Notes: generated from the sequence alone by a model not told the origin. 64,000 nucleotides of DNA from Neurospora crassa OR74A (GCF_000182925.2 NC_026503.1:372001-436000), one strand, 5' to 3'. Counted from the first letter of the stretch, positions 12,222-22,403 are shown. Program-made: numbers and translations.

Positions 12222-14039
12222 TCACCATGTCTCCCAATCCGTCGAGTCTGCTGGAGCCTGACTCGGTGTACCTGGAGGACTGATGAAGGGAAACGACTTC
12301 GGTCTCCAAATGAGCTTCTTGCGCAAAGCAGATGGAGTGAGCGACCCAAATAACGCAAAGAAGAACTTGCCAATTGTTTTATATGCCGTCACGACATTGG
12401 GAGGCAACTTCTTCGTGACGATGAGCGACCATTCTTCTACCCTGCCACGATCAAACCAGCCACTGGTGAACGGCCTGACACAGTCCCAGAAGGACCACAG
12501 TACCCTGACCACAACCCTCCACGGGCCTGGCTTGGGAATCTCCCTCGGCTGTCGTCCCTCAAACCACGGGTGCCTCACCACCTCCTCGATGCTCATCCTC
12601 TCCTCCGGCTTCCATCTCCAGCAACCCTCCAACAGGTCCCAAAACAACTCAATCTCTTCCTTGTCCATCTTCACTTGCATACCCTGTTCATAGATATTCA
12701 CCACTTCCATGTCTTCGCTGAAGGGCAACACCTCCTTCATCTTTGGGTCTGCCTCCTTTTCCTCCTCCAGCATCTCCCTCGCCGCCTCCGGGAATATCTC
12801 CAACCGTCTTACCCGCATCATGCGTTCCTTGAACCAGTTCCGCGTCCCGCACCTTGCAAGTCTTCGTTCGGCTCGACCCTCGTACACAGCCTTCGGGTCG
12901 ACGACAGGATCAAGCTGGCTATCAGGTTTGTCGCCCCACACCTCGTCCAGCGGCGTCTCAATGTTCTTAATTTCGCGGTATTTGGAGCGGTAGGGTTCTG
13001 GCAGCGGGGAAAGTGTTTCCTCCCAGCTTCTAGCAACCGAGGACAGGTTGACGTCGTCAGATTGAAAGGGATTGCACGAGACTCGGAGGTGGGCGAGGGT
13101 GCAAGCGAGAGACCAGATGTCGCTGGCAGGGCCGAGGAGGGGTCGGGAGGTATTGTACAAGGTGCGAAAGACGGACTCAGGAGCGGCAAAGGAGATGGGA
13201 ATCCCTGTCGTGCCTTCCTTTGGTGGCTGTTGGGAAGGGAAAGAGACACCGAGGTCGATGAGGACGGGATGGCGAGTGTAGAGACCGGAGACAAACGGAA
13301 GCTCGACGGGGGCGACGATGTATTCGGGTATATTGTTCGGCCGGTCGGCTGAAGGAAGCTCGTCGAAGAATTTGTCGTCACAAACTCGGATGATACGGAC
13401 TCTTTGCGGTTCGGGCAGAACTTCCCAGAGTTCCGACTCGGGCATTTCGTCGGCTCCTGGCAGTAGACGGAGGAGAACGTTGCGGGGTCGGAGGTCGCCA
13501 TGACAAAGTCCGCGCGAGTGCAGGAAGCGCAGACATTCAACGAGCTCAAATGCCATGTCCTTAATCAGGGACGTATGGAAGCTGTAGTAGTCGGGAACAA
13601 TCTGGAGTGTGCAGCCGTGCCAGGGAAAAACGAGGGCCAGATGGCGGCCGTTGGGGCCGGTCAGCCAGAAATGCTCGATTGGAAGGCAGATGCCAAAGGC
13701 GTCGAGAAAGGAGCGGTCGACATCGCGGAAATGGCCGAGGATTTTGAGGTCGGGACAGTCGGGGGTAGACTTTCCGGCGGCAATAACTTTGACGACACGC
13801 CATTTGGTAACAGTGCTAGGCTTGTGGTGGGTGTCTTGACACAGCCAGACAGTGCCGTAGCCGCCGGCGCCGAGCTTGTTGACGACGCGGAAGCGACCGT
13901 TGGACCTAGGACCGAGTCGGTCCCCAAGGAGAATAGGGTGGAATCCGCCGTTTTGGTAGCGTCGGGGATCCTCCATATCGGAGTCATCGATGGGGAACTC
14001 GAGCTCGTAAGGAAATCTTTGAGTGTCGAGGTAGGACAT
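12222..14039 (-). CDS. SRPK-like protein kinase, paralogue 1
   Basis: A 605-residue serine/threonine kinase-like protein in one exon. The start is set at the ATG at 14039 in a CACCATG context; the open frame upstream lacks another ATG. Visible motifs are a glycine loop GAGGYGTV (residues 57-64), VVKV with the ATP lysine K84, a catalytic loop HGDLRPRN (180-187) keeping Asp and Asn but with Gly for the usual Arg, DLG in place of DFG (262-264), APE (286-288) and SDIWSL. A long insert lies between the lobes before HPWFEG near residue 500. The HGD-x-RP form is common in the expanded SRPK-like kinases of filamentous fungi. It is probably cytosolic: there is only a short hydrophobic stretch (KFFFALFGSL) near the C-terminus. 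It is paralogous to the gene at 19094, and a cluster A gene starts divergently from it at 15021. Substrate is unknown; catalytic activity is plausible because K and both Asp residues remain. Confidence 0.85.
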   Translation of the reverse strand: MSYLDTQRFPYELEFPIDDSDMEDPRRYQNGGFHPILLGDRLGPRSNGRFRVVNKLGAGGYGTVWLCQDTHHKPSTVTKWRVVKVIAAGKSTPDCPDLKILGHFRDVDRSFLDAFGICLPIEHFWLTGPNGRHLALVFPWHGCTLQIVPDYYSFHTSLIKDMAFELVECLRFLHSRGLCHGDLRPRNVLLRLLPGADEMPESELWEVLPEPQRVRIIRVCDDKFFDELPSADRPNNIPEYIVAPVELPFVSGLYTRHPVLIDLGVSFPSQQPPKEGTTGIPISFAAPESVFRTLYNTSRPLLGPASDIWSLACTLAHLRVSCNPFQSDDVNLSSVARSWEETLSPLPEPYRSKYREIKNIETPLDEVWGDKPDSQLDPVVDPKAVYEGRAERRLARCGTRNWFKERMMRVRRLEIFPEAAREMLEEEKEADPKMKEVLPFSEDMEVVNIYEQGMQVKMDKEEIELFWDLLEGCWRWKPEERMSIEEVVRHPWFEGRQPREIPKPGPWRVVVRVLWSFWDCVRPFTSGWFDRGRVEEWSLIVTKKLPPNVVTAYKTIGKFFFALFGSLTPSALRKKLIWRPKSFPFISPPGTPSQAPADSTDWETW

Positions 14040-15020
14040 GGTGATGGAAGGTCTGCGTGCCGTGTGCTTTGGTCGCGCGGTTGATGTAGTGCCGAATGGG
14101 CAATTAACGAGGAAGCTGTCAATGAACAATCAGACTTGCGAAAGATCGGAGAATGGTCGTCCTTTTAACCGTCGTGGAAGCGGCCGTTCAAGACTGCAAA
14201 TGACGTGTCGCTCAGGGCCGATGGTTGCAAGGCAGTCGCACAAAAGCGGTGTTCACGGTTCAGATGCCGCAGGCCATGTCCGTGGGAGTGGAGAGTGGTG
14301 AATGGGAGGTGAAGAGGGGAAAGTGGAAGCAAGTGGAAGGCACTGGTGTCCATCTGTCAAGTGTCAACAGGCACAGGTTCCACGCCGCACTTTCTTTGTT
14401 CCGGTTGCCCACTTTAGCAAACAACACAGAACAACGACAACGACCCGCGAGTGGAACACGGGGCAGTACAGGTTCGCTACCTATATAATTGCACATCACA
14501 TTCAAAGATTGCGCTGGTGAATGGATTGTGGGCAGCAATGTCAAGTCTCACCTCCAAAACGGGTGGTGAAGGCAAAGTTCACCATGACAGGCCTGGTGAA
14601 CTGACGGTTGGCCTGACCATATGAGGCTATCCGGCGAACCTGATATATAACCTTGTCTATTCACAGGTCTTTCTTCCCCTTCCACCTATGCACTCTGGCT
14701 ATGTTCACTACCTCTAACAAAACCTTCAGATGGATATGGACAGAGCGGAGAGCCGCGCTGGCCATGATATGCTTCGGTATCATGGACACTCCAGGTTTGC
14801 CCTAACAGTTGCAACCTGGACCTTGAACCAAAGGTTCTGAGCATCCACGGCTTCTTCACTCGTCCTCGAAGAATGTTTCTGGACTTGGAATAAAAGCTAC
14901 ACGATTCTCGATACTCGGCCCTTTCTTCTTTTACCACCACCCATCGACAAAAAATTGCAGTACCTTGTACACGCAAATCACCATCAGACATAGTCGATAA
15001 ACACAACATCAGCATTGAAG
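14040..15020. promoter_or_regulatory. divergent promoter region between kinase 1 and the 15021 gene
   Basis: This 981-base gap serves two genes transcribed away from each other. A TATATAA box lies at 14644-14650, oriented for the plus-strand gene at 15021. A pyrimidine-rich leader follows it. If that box is used, the 5' leader would be over 300 bases. I see no certain operator. Confidence 0.4.
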
Positions 15021-15656
15021 ATGACTACATCAATCTTTCGTCCTCCCTACCCAGAGTTTCATGATCAAGTCCACGACTTTCCTCTCAAGTCAGTCTCCCT
15101 AGAGGCCCTAGTTCAAAAGAAGGCCGCAGGAAGACGGAAGAGGTATGCGGGCGTCCAAGTCTGGGGAACGCCCAAGAAGATGACGAGCTCAAGGTCGAAA
15201 GAGCCTGTCACCGTCACCTGGATCGTGGATCCCACTCAAGACGAGCGATACGAGCCCGACGGCCCACAAATCGCTACCACGGAGGAAATTTGCAGGGAGG
15301 AAGCCGACAGATTGGGGTTGAAGTACGTTGTCATCAGGGGGGCAGCGCACGAGACCAAAAACATTTACGTTGACGGACGGACAGTCACCGTTTGGGACGC
15401 GTCGACTGGACGCTACCAAAATATGCAGAGGGAGGCCGACTCTCATTTCACTATCTATATGGGCCGGAGCAAGACCGAGCTCTTGCTCCAGGGCCACATA
15501 TATGTGGTTTGGGACTCCCAAAAGTTCGGTGGGTTGGACAAGATGACCGACCCAGTCAACCAGAGGAAGCACGTCAGTGCTGAAGATGGTGAGCGACCAG
15601 TTTCTCACGAGTACTGGTCTCTGACCAAGGATCCTCTGCCAGCCAAATCTGGCTGA
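15021..15656 (+). CDS. cluster A family protein, member 1
   Basis: Predicted 211 residues, single exon, starting at ATG 15021 in an AAGATGAC context. I do not recognise the family. Residues near 25-70 are basic. The core has TWIVDP, then TTEEICREEADRLGL, VVIRGAAHETKN, HFTIYMG, LLLQGHIYVVWD and a C-terminal NQRKH...HEYWSL. The three histidines (in HETKN, HFTIYMG and GHIYVVWD) and the EEICREEA helix are shared by all readable members in this window. There is no signal peptide or membrane segment, so it is probably intracellular. H-x-T-(I/V) recalls one half of 2H phosphoesterases, but the second motif is not evident. It differs from the 22404/24924/27289 type in lacking NWAGRSSE. It is the intact relative of the C-terminal half of the chimera at 16868. 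Confidence 0.75.
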   Translation: MTTSIFRPPYPEFHDQVHDFPLKSVSLEALVQKKAAGRRKRYAGVQVWGTPKKMTSSRSKEPVTVTWIVDPTQDERYEPDGPQIATTEEICREEADRLGLKYVVIRGAAHETKNIYVDGRTVTVWDASTGRYQNMQREADSHFTIYMGRSKTELLLQGHIYVVWDSQKFGGLDKMTDPVNQRKHVSAEDGERPVSHEYWSLTKDPLPAKSG

Positions 15657-16867
15657 GCGTTTTCCATCTGAACCTGTCTCTCGGTGTTCGACAACAGTTT
15701 CTTTTCTGAGCCTCCTCTCTACGATCTGCCTCCCCAACCGACCCTCACAGTCATTGCTATTGCTAAGAAATACGCCTTCAACTCCTGCAACAACTCCCGG
15801 CCTTACTCCAACGACTGGGTTGCAATACAACAAAGCACGTCAAGCGAGGCGCATATTTCATTTTGGCAAAATATTCAAGCTCATATTTACTCCCGCCTTC
15901 ACAGCAACGACAGCAAGCGCTGGACATCAGGCAAGAGAGCGAGCGCTTCTGCTACTATGAAGCAGCACCGTGAAGCTAGGAGTCAGGATGTCTTTTCTTC
16001 ATTTGATCGGAACTGGCTCAGTGGCACAACCGTGGGGATACTCGCTTCATTGTTCAAAAAGGCTTGTCAAACCGGATTGTTCAACGGTCAATAAGTGGGA
16101 GGTAGATGTTTGGGGTCTAACATCAGCATACCGGAGGGTTATTGACAAGTTGTCAACCTGCTTGTCTCAGACATTAGGGTGCTCTATTTGGACAAGAGGG
16201 CACAACGCGAGCAAAGGGGCAAAGAGAAAGTAAAGAGGCATGAAATCAACCTGGAAGTTTCCAAAAAGTCGTTTGTCCACTGTGAACCAATTACCTGATT
16301 GTTGTCTACCAATGTGATCTCATCAGAGTTATATATTCCGATACCCTCTTTTACCTTTCGGTCTTCAAAGCATCATTCCTTCATCGCCATACCATCAAGT
16401 GCTTTGATCTCTTCCTTTCACTTTGTATAGAGGTAAGGTACAAATGAGCTTGGCTTTAGCACTGTTTCCTTTTGTCCTTAAATACCCGTCATAATTCACT
16501 TGTCCTTCATTCAACGGAAACCTATACCGATCACAATACGTGCAAAGGCGGTGTGACTTGAGATGCACTACGGCAGAAGTCGTTATATACAACCAATGAA
16601 GTAATCAACAGCATATTCAGGAACATATCAGCCCAAGACCTTCGACGAGCTACAGCTCCGTTTTCCCAGTTTACCGACCCCAACATCCAGGCCGGCGGGA
16701 ACCCTCTTCATTTCCCTTCGACACACCATCCCATGTCATTGCATTCACCCACGACATTCCGACATGATCGAGCTTCTCTTCAGTAGAGGTACCTTAGGTA
16801 ACACCCCGAAGTATCTTCATATTCCTCTTGAACGAGCATCTACTAACGACTCTTTGCCAGCAGCAAG
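15657..16867. other. intergenic, no intact gene seen
   Basis: Frames here are short and unconvincing. A TATATATT box-like motif lies near 16330. A pyrimidine-rich leader with CTAAC followed by CCAG at about 16840-16862 resembles the leader just before the 22404 gene (CTAAC...AAG), suggesting that the pseudogene at 16868 carried its own leader intron. Confidence 0.4.
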
Positions 16868-17539
16868 CAGGTCGAATTACAACAGGAAGTGGAACCCAGA
16901 TAAAGATGTGTCTCCAAAGTGGTCCGTTGCCTTCAGATAACTGAAAAACAGACTGGACAACTGCCCAGACAAGCAACCGACCTTATGTGACCATCCACGC
17001 ACATCAGATATAGGAACTGATGAGTATCCAGAACCCTCAATCCACTACCAATGATCAGGGTACAGAGAGATGGAAGTACAGATACATGAATAGTATCGTG
17101 CCAAAGAGAAAGATTCGAGTTTCCTGGATCGTCGATCCCAACCAGACCAAGGATCGACGATACGTGAATAACGACGTGCCTATCGCCGTTACGGAAGAGA
17201 TTTGCCGCGAGGTAGCGGACCGCCTGAAGCTGACTTGCGTCGTCATCAGGCAGCTTGCCCATGAGACTCGCAATGTGTACAAGAACGGCAGGACCGTTAC
17301 GGTATACGATGCTGAAAGTGGGCAGTGGAAGAACGCCCGGCAAAAGGCGGACTCCTACTTCACCGTCTATATGGGAGTCAGCAAGAGTCAAAAGAGCTAG
17401 CTCTTGCTCCAAGGCTATGTCTATCTATCTAGTTTGGGACCCGGTTGAGTTCGGTACCCCTAATCTCAAGAAGATGACTGACCCCCTCAGTCAGAGAAAG
17501 TATCTCAGCTACCTAGTAACCAATTTGGATGGAGAATGA
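16868..17539 (+). pseudogene. chimeric, broken cluster A gene
   Basis: The first part (16868-17040) reads NRKWNPDKD, then KNRLDN and IGTDEYPEP, matching the N-terminal third of the 22404 protein, but lacks an ATG at the equivalent place and has an in-frame stop. From about 17093 it switches to a 15021-type core: RVSWIVDP, VTEEICREVADRL, VVIRQLAHETRN, YFTVYMG. A stop follows at 17398-17400, then LLLQGY, and after a further frame change VWDPVEFG and DPLSQRKY up to 17539. It therefore joins the 5' part of one subfamily to the core and 3' part of another and is now inactive. Unequal recombination or gene conversion between array members would explain it. Confidence 0.7.
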
Positions 17540-17884
17540 ACATCCTGATTCCTGCAACTACCGTTCCAGCATCATCATCACTATCACCATACATCACCGG
17601 AAAAAGTTATGCGCCTTCATTCATACCAGAAGGGAAGCGGGTGCTTCGCCCCGAACTACACTTACATTTAGTTCCAATGCTATCTAATATTTTTCATGTT
17701 ACTCGTCTCCCATGGCCGCCCATCGGCTTACTGCTTTTACTTCTGTCAACTATATATATCTCCAGATCATGAACTTAATTCCTCATCTCCAACACCCAAG
17801 TACATCAGTCGGTATGATACACACGACCCATGACCAATAATCCGGGAGCACAACCCAAAATGGCAGACAACTATTACCAACAAG

Positions 17885-18150
17885 ATGCCGGGTTTTGAAA
17901 TTCCCACCACCAGGGTACCTCTACCAGAGTCAAGACGCCCCAGCATGTCCCTGTCACTGGGTACCCCAGAAGGGATATCACCGTCGAGAAGCTTTTCCAA
18001 CGCCTTCAACGCAAGAGGGGTAAGGCCGAAGAGGAGGAGATGGAATTCCAGTGGGAGAGCCTCCCTTCTGCTGATTTCCCAAACATTACTATCCACTGGG
18101 CCGAAAACTGGGCCGGAAAGTGCGGCGGGGATTTGACGCTGAATCGTTCT
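17885..18150 (+). pseudogene. truncated cluster A gene, 24924 type
   Basis: It begins with ATG and MPGFEIPTTRV, identical over these residues to the start of the 24924 protein. After an early frame change, GYPRRDITVEKLFQRLQRKRGK and later FPNITIHWAENWAGK can be read in another frame, matching the same protein to about residue 70. Similarity stops after NWAGK near 18130, so most of the conserved histidine core is missing. It is a 5' fragment left by a partial duplication or deletion. Confidence 0.7.
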
Positions 18151-19093
18151 TTCGGGCGGAGGCCGCGGAGAACTCAGTTGGATGGAAAAGTGTGGTGGCG
18201 AGGTAACCATAGAGGTAATAGGAATGAGAATGAAGCGCTTGCTGTGGTTTGTGACTGTAGCGTGGAATCAATGAAATATATCAATTGCTTTCGCCTGATT
18301 TTCCTCGTTTAAAACGAACATGTTGGCCCAAGGCATTGTGCGTCTAGAGGTGTAGTGATGTTTCTGGTGATGCTTGGTTCGGCGAGATTGAATTTGTGTG
18401 ATGGCGGACTTGACGCATGAAACTTGTGTTGAAGCCATCACCAGTTCTTGGCATTCTCTTAGCATTAGTGGATACGATCCACACATGGCTACCCTATATA
18501 TAAGTCGGATTTCATCCTCCTTCTTCTTCTTCTTTCTCTCTTTCTCATCAATCAAGACTTTCACCACCACCACGTCGCTCTCCGTGATCACTTCCTTGCA
18601 GTATGGTTCAACACCTTGGTGGGTATGTGTGCGGTATATGACGAGGGACACTTGATGATTGAGCTAAATCTCGGCTGTTATTGCCTTATGTACCTCTACG
18701 CGACGCCTTCATGCACTCAATGGACATTCAGGTGATATGAAAAGTTGTTTTTGATGCAAGAAAATGATGGGCACTAGCAATCACGGAGCGGGTTCGAGTT
18801 CACGCGGGTACTTGCACTATCATCACTTTCTTGGTCAGATTTTTGCGATTTTTTTGGTATTTCACCTACGGCCAATTGTCCGCCAGAATAGTTACTTCAA
18901 TCATCTCCATGTCTTTTTTTGTCTATACGCCGCACTACATCGATCCTCTCTTTCACACACCTCCGATTCCAATCTCTCGAACCTACTCCTTCGTGTCCCT
19001 CCTCACGAGCACTTCATCCTTTTCCCTCCCGCTCCTTCCCTCTCAATATCCAGGCACATGACTTCCGATAGTGACGACTTCCCGGTCTTCCCC
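18151..19093. promoter_or_regulatory. orphan promoter-like stretch with a possible lost first exon
   Basis: A TATATATAA box at 18495-18503 is followed by a pyrimidine-rich leader and then an ATG at 18603. Twenty bases later comes a good splice donor, GTATGT, at 18623-18628. No downstream exon is evident. This may be the promoter and first exon of a lost gene, or a very short coding start for a gene I failed to assemble. The rest of the stretch, up to the stop of the minus-strand kinase, shows no gene. Confidence 0.3.
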
Positions 19094-21031
19094 TCAATGC
19101 CGAAGGCCTCTGACGCTGCTGGGAGAGAAGACATTGCGACCCCGATCGATCCTTCTCTTGATGAGCCACGCCGCCGGAATAATCATGAGAAGCCAAAAGA
19201 TGGCAATGGGAACCCCAGAGATCTTGCCGAAGGTCTTGCAAGTGGGTTTCCAGAGATAGCGCGAGAGAGTGTTCGAACCCTTTGTTTTGTTCTTTTGTTT
19301 GTCCCAGAAAAGAATGTTGAACCAGTTGCTGATGTTCGCCTTGGCTTGTCCCAACTTGGTAGAAATGGAACAGACAATGCCGGATTCGGACGTGGTGAGG
19401 TTGGGTCTGGCGACAGCATCTCTGCGCTTCTTGCGGCCCTCGAACCAGGGGTGCTCCATGATCTGCTCAATCGTCGCTCTGTCCTCTGGTTGCCACTTGA
19501 AGACGGACATGACGAGATCCCAGAACACTTCGACCTCTTCCTTGGGAGGAACGAGCTTGAGATAATCCTTTCGGGTGTAGTAGGCGAGTCTGTCGGGGTT
19601 TCGTGGGATTGGCGTCCACAATGGCAGTTGCGCCGGGTTGCTCTTGGCCTGATTGGCGATGTCCTCTGCCTGCGCGGGGCTAATGTTCGTGCTGCGGGGA
19701 TACAAGATGCGGAAGATCATGGGGTCTTTGGCGCCTCGCTCCTCCAAGTGATACTTGCGGTTCTTTTCCAGCTCCTCGGGTTTGGTAGTAACATACGACA
19801 GCTCTGAGTTGCTCTTGTCCTGTAGCTCCTCTTCTGTTTCGGCGGGAAGCTTGTACCACTCTCGAACTGTAGCTCGGAAAGGAGGAGGCACAGGGCCCAT
19901 GGACTCCTCCATGCTGGGAATGGAGCTAGGGGCGTGGTTGTTGGTGCCGAAGGGCGGAAAGCCGAAGCGAATCTCGAACATGGCGGTGGCCAGCGACCAG
20001 ATGTCCGCCTTGACTCCGATCAGCTCCTGTTGGAGGGTGAGATCTTCGGGGGATGCATACGGGCCCGCGACTCCGGAGGTGCACCTGACTGGATGGTCGG
20101 AAAAAGGATACGCGACGCCGTAGTCGACAACGGCGATCTTTGTCGACACCAAGCCAGAGCCGTATGCAATGTCGCCGCAGCCTACCAGGTACTCAGGCAC
20201 GCTCGGGTTGCCTGTGACAGGCTGCGGCTCCTGTGCGTCGTCCCACACGACCACCGCAGCACGCTCAGGCTCGCCGAGAACCGCCAACAGTTGCTCCTCC
20301 GACCACTCATCAACACCATCTTTCAACCTCAGCAGGATGTTCTGCGGCCGGAAATCCCCATGGCAGAGGCCCTTGGAATGAATGAACTCCATCGCCTCCA
20401 ACAACTGGAAGCAGATGTCCTTCATCATCCCGTCGCATTGTCCAATGCACCTGGCCAGCCCCGTCGTCTCCGGGCCCAGCCATTCCATCATAAGGCACAA
20501 ATGTCTTCCATTAGGTCCCTCGACCCAGAAACTCTCCATCGGGATCGACACTCCTTTCATCTTCAGCAACTCCCTATCAACGCCCTCGAACATCTCCATG
20601 ACCTTCAGATCTGCGTTGCCTCCCTTCAAGTTCGAAGCCTTTGCCGACATAACTTTGACGACGCGCCACTTCCACCTCTTGTTGTTGCGCATCTCGTCCA
20701 TATCCTGACACAGCCAGACAGTACCGAAGCCGCCGTAGCCGAGCTTGTGAAAGACGCGGAAGCGGGAGGGGTTCGTGGAAGGACCGAGGTGGTCGCCGAG
20801 AAGGATCGGGTGATGGCCGCCGCGGCGGTATTGGTTGGGGTCTTCGACAGCGGACGTGGGCCATGGCTCAAGCTCGTATCCCTGTGGCGCATCGGAGACT
20901 GCAATGCTTGAGGCCGTCGACGGCTTACTGGCAGGCTTGGAGAAAGGGGAGTTGTTGGCGTCATCTAGGGATTCCATGTTGTTGATGGGCTTCTTCTGCG
21001 CGGGGGGGAGAGTGCTGGCCGTGGTAGACAT
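19094..21031 (-). CDS. SRPK-like protein kinase, paralogue 2, with C-terminal membrane segment
   Basis: Predicted 645 residues in one exon, starting at ATG 21031 in a GACAATGTC context; the extra open frame upstream is low-complexity leader. Residues 1-60 are Ser/Thr/Pro-rich. Kinase motifs are GYGGFGTV (98-105), VVKV with K126, HGDFRPQN (224-231), DYG in place of DFG (303-305), ASPED in place of APE, DIWSL, and HPWFEG near the end of the C-lobe. It shares ILLGD-x-LGP, GTVWLCQD and WRVVKV with the kinase at 12222. Unlike that one it ends with a single hydrophobic segment, VPIAIFWLLMIIPAAWLI (about 607-624), then a basic tail, the layout of a tail-anchored protein. It may thus act at a cytosolic membrane face. 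It lies inside the cluster A array on the opposite strand. Catalytic residues remain, so activity is likely; the substrate is unknown. Confidence 0.85.
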   Translation of the reverse strand: MSTTASTLPPAQKKPINNMESLDDANNSPFSKPASKPSTASSIAVSDAPQGYELEPWPTSAVEDPNQYRRGGHHPILLGDHLGPSTNPSRFRVFHKLGYGGFGTVWLCQDMDEMRNNKRWKWRVVKVMSAKASNLKGGNADLKVMEMFEGVDRELLKMKGVSIPMESFWVEGPNGRHLCLMMEWLGPETTGLARCIGQCDGMMKDICFQLLEAMEFIHSKGLCHGDFRPQNILLRLKDGVDEWSEEQLLAVLGEPERAAVVVWDDAQEPQPVTGNPSVPEYLVGCGDIAYGSGLVSTKIAVVDYGVAYPFSDHPVRCTSGVAGPYASPEDLTLQQELIGVKADIWSLATAMFEIRFGFPPFGTNNHAPSSIPSMEESMGPVPPPFRATVREWYKLPAETEEELQDKSNSELSYVTTKPEELEKNRKYHLEERGAKDPMIFRILYPRSTNISPAQAEDIANQAKSNPAQLPLWTPIPRNPDRLAYYTRKDYLKLVPPKEEVEVFWDLVMSVFKWQPEDRATIEQIMEHPWFEGRKKRRDAVARPNLTTSESGIVCSISTKLGQAKANISNWFNILFWDKQKNKTKGSNTLSRYLWKPTCKTFGKISGVPIAIFWLLMIIPAAWLIKRRIDRGRNVFSPSSVRGLRH

Positions 21032-22205
21032 TGTCGTGTCGGCGTGCTTGTGGTAATGAGTGTTTCTTTTTTCCTTCTTTTTTTCTTTGTTGCTTGTCGA
21101 TAGGTAGATTTTTTGTCGTGCTACTTGTGGTGCTTTGCTTTTTCTTGTATTTTTTTCCCTTGTTGTTGTTTCCTTTGGTTGTGGTTTGCGAGCGAAGAGA
21201 AATCCGATGGAGGAGTTGGGTTGTGCCCGACCGAATGATTGACGCTCGTTTTGAGGGGGGAGGAAGAAAGGAATGAATTTGGGAGCAAATGGAAAAGACA
21301 AATGATATAAGAATGCGACCGTGGATGATTTGTCAAGCGGCAGGCAAATGCTCAGGTTTGCGGCGGGTTGTGTGGTGAACAGTGCCGCCGAAATGGTGGG
21401 AGACGAGCTGTTCACTGCTCAATTGGGTTGAGCCCTTCACTTCCCTTTGCCACCGTCAACCTCAAACCTGCACACCTGGCAGGCAATCAATTCACCAACA
21501 TGTAAACCTGGTGAGATCACTCCGTTTGTCACTGTCATTCACAAGCTAATTTGTTGATGCACACAGAAAGCAGATCACGGTTGCTGTGGTTGCGGCTAGA
21601 GCTAGACAACCGAATGGAAGCAACTGCACCAAGTGACACCAACGTGAACCTTCTTCTCAGTAATATATATAGGACTTCTGCGGCTCTAGATGCGATCTCG
21701 CTGGTTCAAAGTGTCCAGGCACCTAGATTTCACAGAGACTTTGTAGTTATGACTGCCGCTACTACGGTCCTACCTCTACGAAACCTCAACACCGCAATGG
21801 CCGTCAACGCGAAGGGTTGGTTGATATGCATAGGTATACATGTACCAGAACCTTAAGCCCAGGTCAGCTGGTAGGAGGTATGGGTCAAGGTTCTGCCCTT
21901 CATGGCTGGACCGAACTTTTGGGTTCTGGCGAAGCTTCACCTTCACCCAGCTATCAAGGCCACCAGGTTCAGGTTCTGTCTCCGGTCTAGAGATTGACAT
22001 TCATCACAACCTTTGCATGTCGCTGAATTAATTTCTTGCCCTTATAAATTCCCTGCACGACTCAAGTCCTTGACCATTTTTCTTCTCTCCCCATCGGCAT
22101 TTTCGATCACAAGACTTCCCCGTCAGACCATTCCTCTCACTCACCTACGACACTGTCGACACCTTCTCTGTGCTTGTCTTCATTGATTACCAACGATATT
22201 CTTCG
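21032..22205. promoter_or_regulatory. intergenic region with promoters for kinase 2 and the 22404 gene
   Basis: The left part is the T-rich (on plus) leader of the minus-strand kinase. The right part contains TTATAAATT at about 22041-22049, a likely TATA box for the 22404 gene, followed by a C/T-rich leader. Several CCTGG/CCAGG and CAAGGTTC words occur between 21830 and 21980. Similar CAAGGTT-x-x-GCCCTTC words recur at 24370-24390 before the 24924 gene. Confidence 0.35.
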
Positions 22206-22283
22206 CCTTCCTCATCGACCTTCCTCATCGACCTTCCTCATCGACCTTCCTCATCGACCTTCCTCATCGACCTTCCTCATCGA
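22206..22283. repeat. 13-bp minisatellite in the leader of the 22404 gene
   Basis: Six perfect direct copies of CCTTCCTCATCGA, plus a partial seventh. It lies about 120 bases before the ATG at 22404, after the likely TATA box, so it is probably transcribed as 5' leader. A pure C/T-rich tract of this kind could vary in copy number between strains. Confidence 0.9.
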
Positions 22284-22403
22284 CCTTCCTTACCTTCGAC
22301 ATTCTAAATCGTCTCCTGTAGGTGCATCCCATCCAGGCATCATTATCTTCCGTTTACATCGGCATACACTAACAACTCTGTGCCAAAGGCTATCACCGCC
22401 AAG

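Noticed and set aside
12570-14084. Long plus-strand frames (up to 260 codons)
   Set aside because: These are antisense shadows of the minus-strand kinase gene, whose motifs fix the coding strand.
19934-20911. 325-codon plus-strand frame
   Set aside because: Antisense to kinase paralogue 2.
22206-22283. CRISPR-like array
   Set aside because: The 13-bp units are directly adjacent without spacers, and the DNA is fungal; it is a minisatellite.
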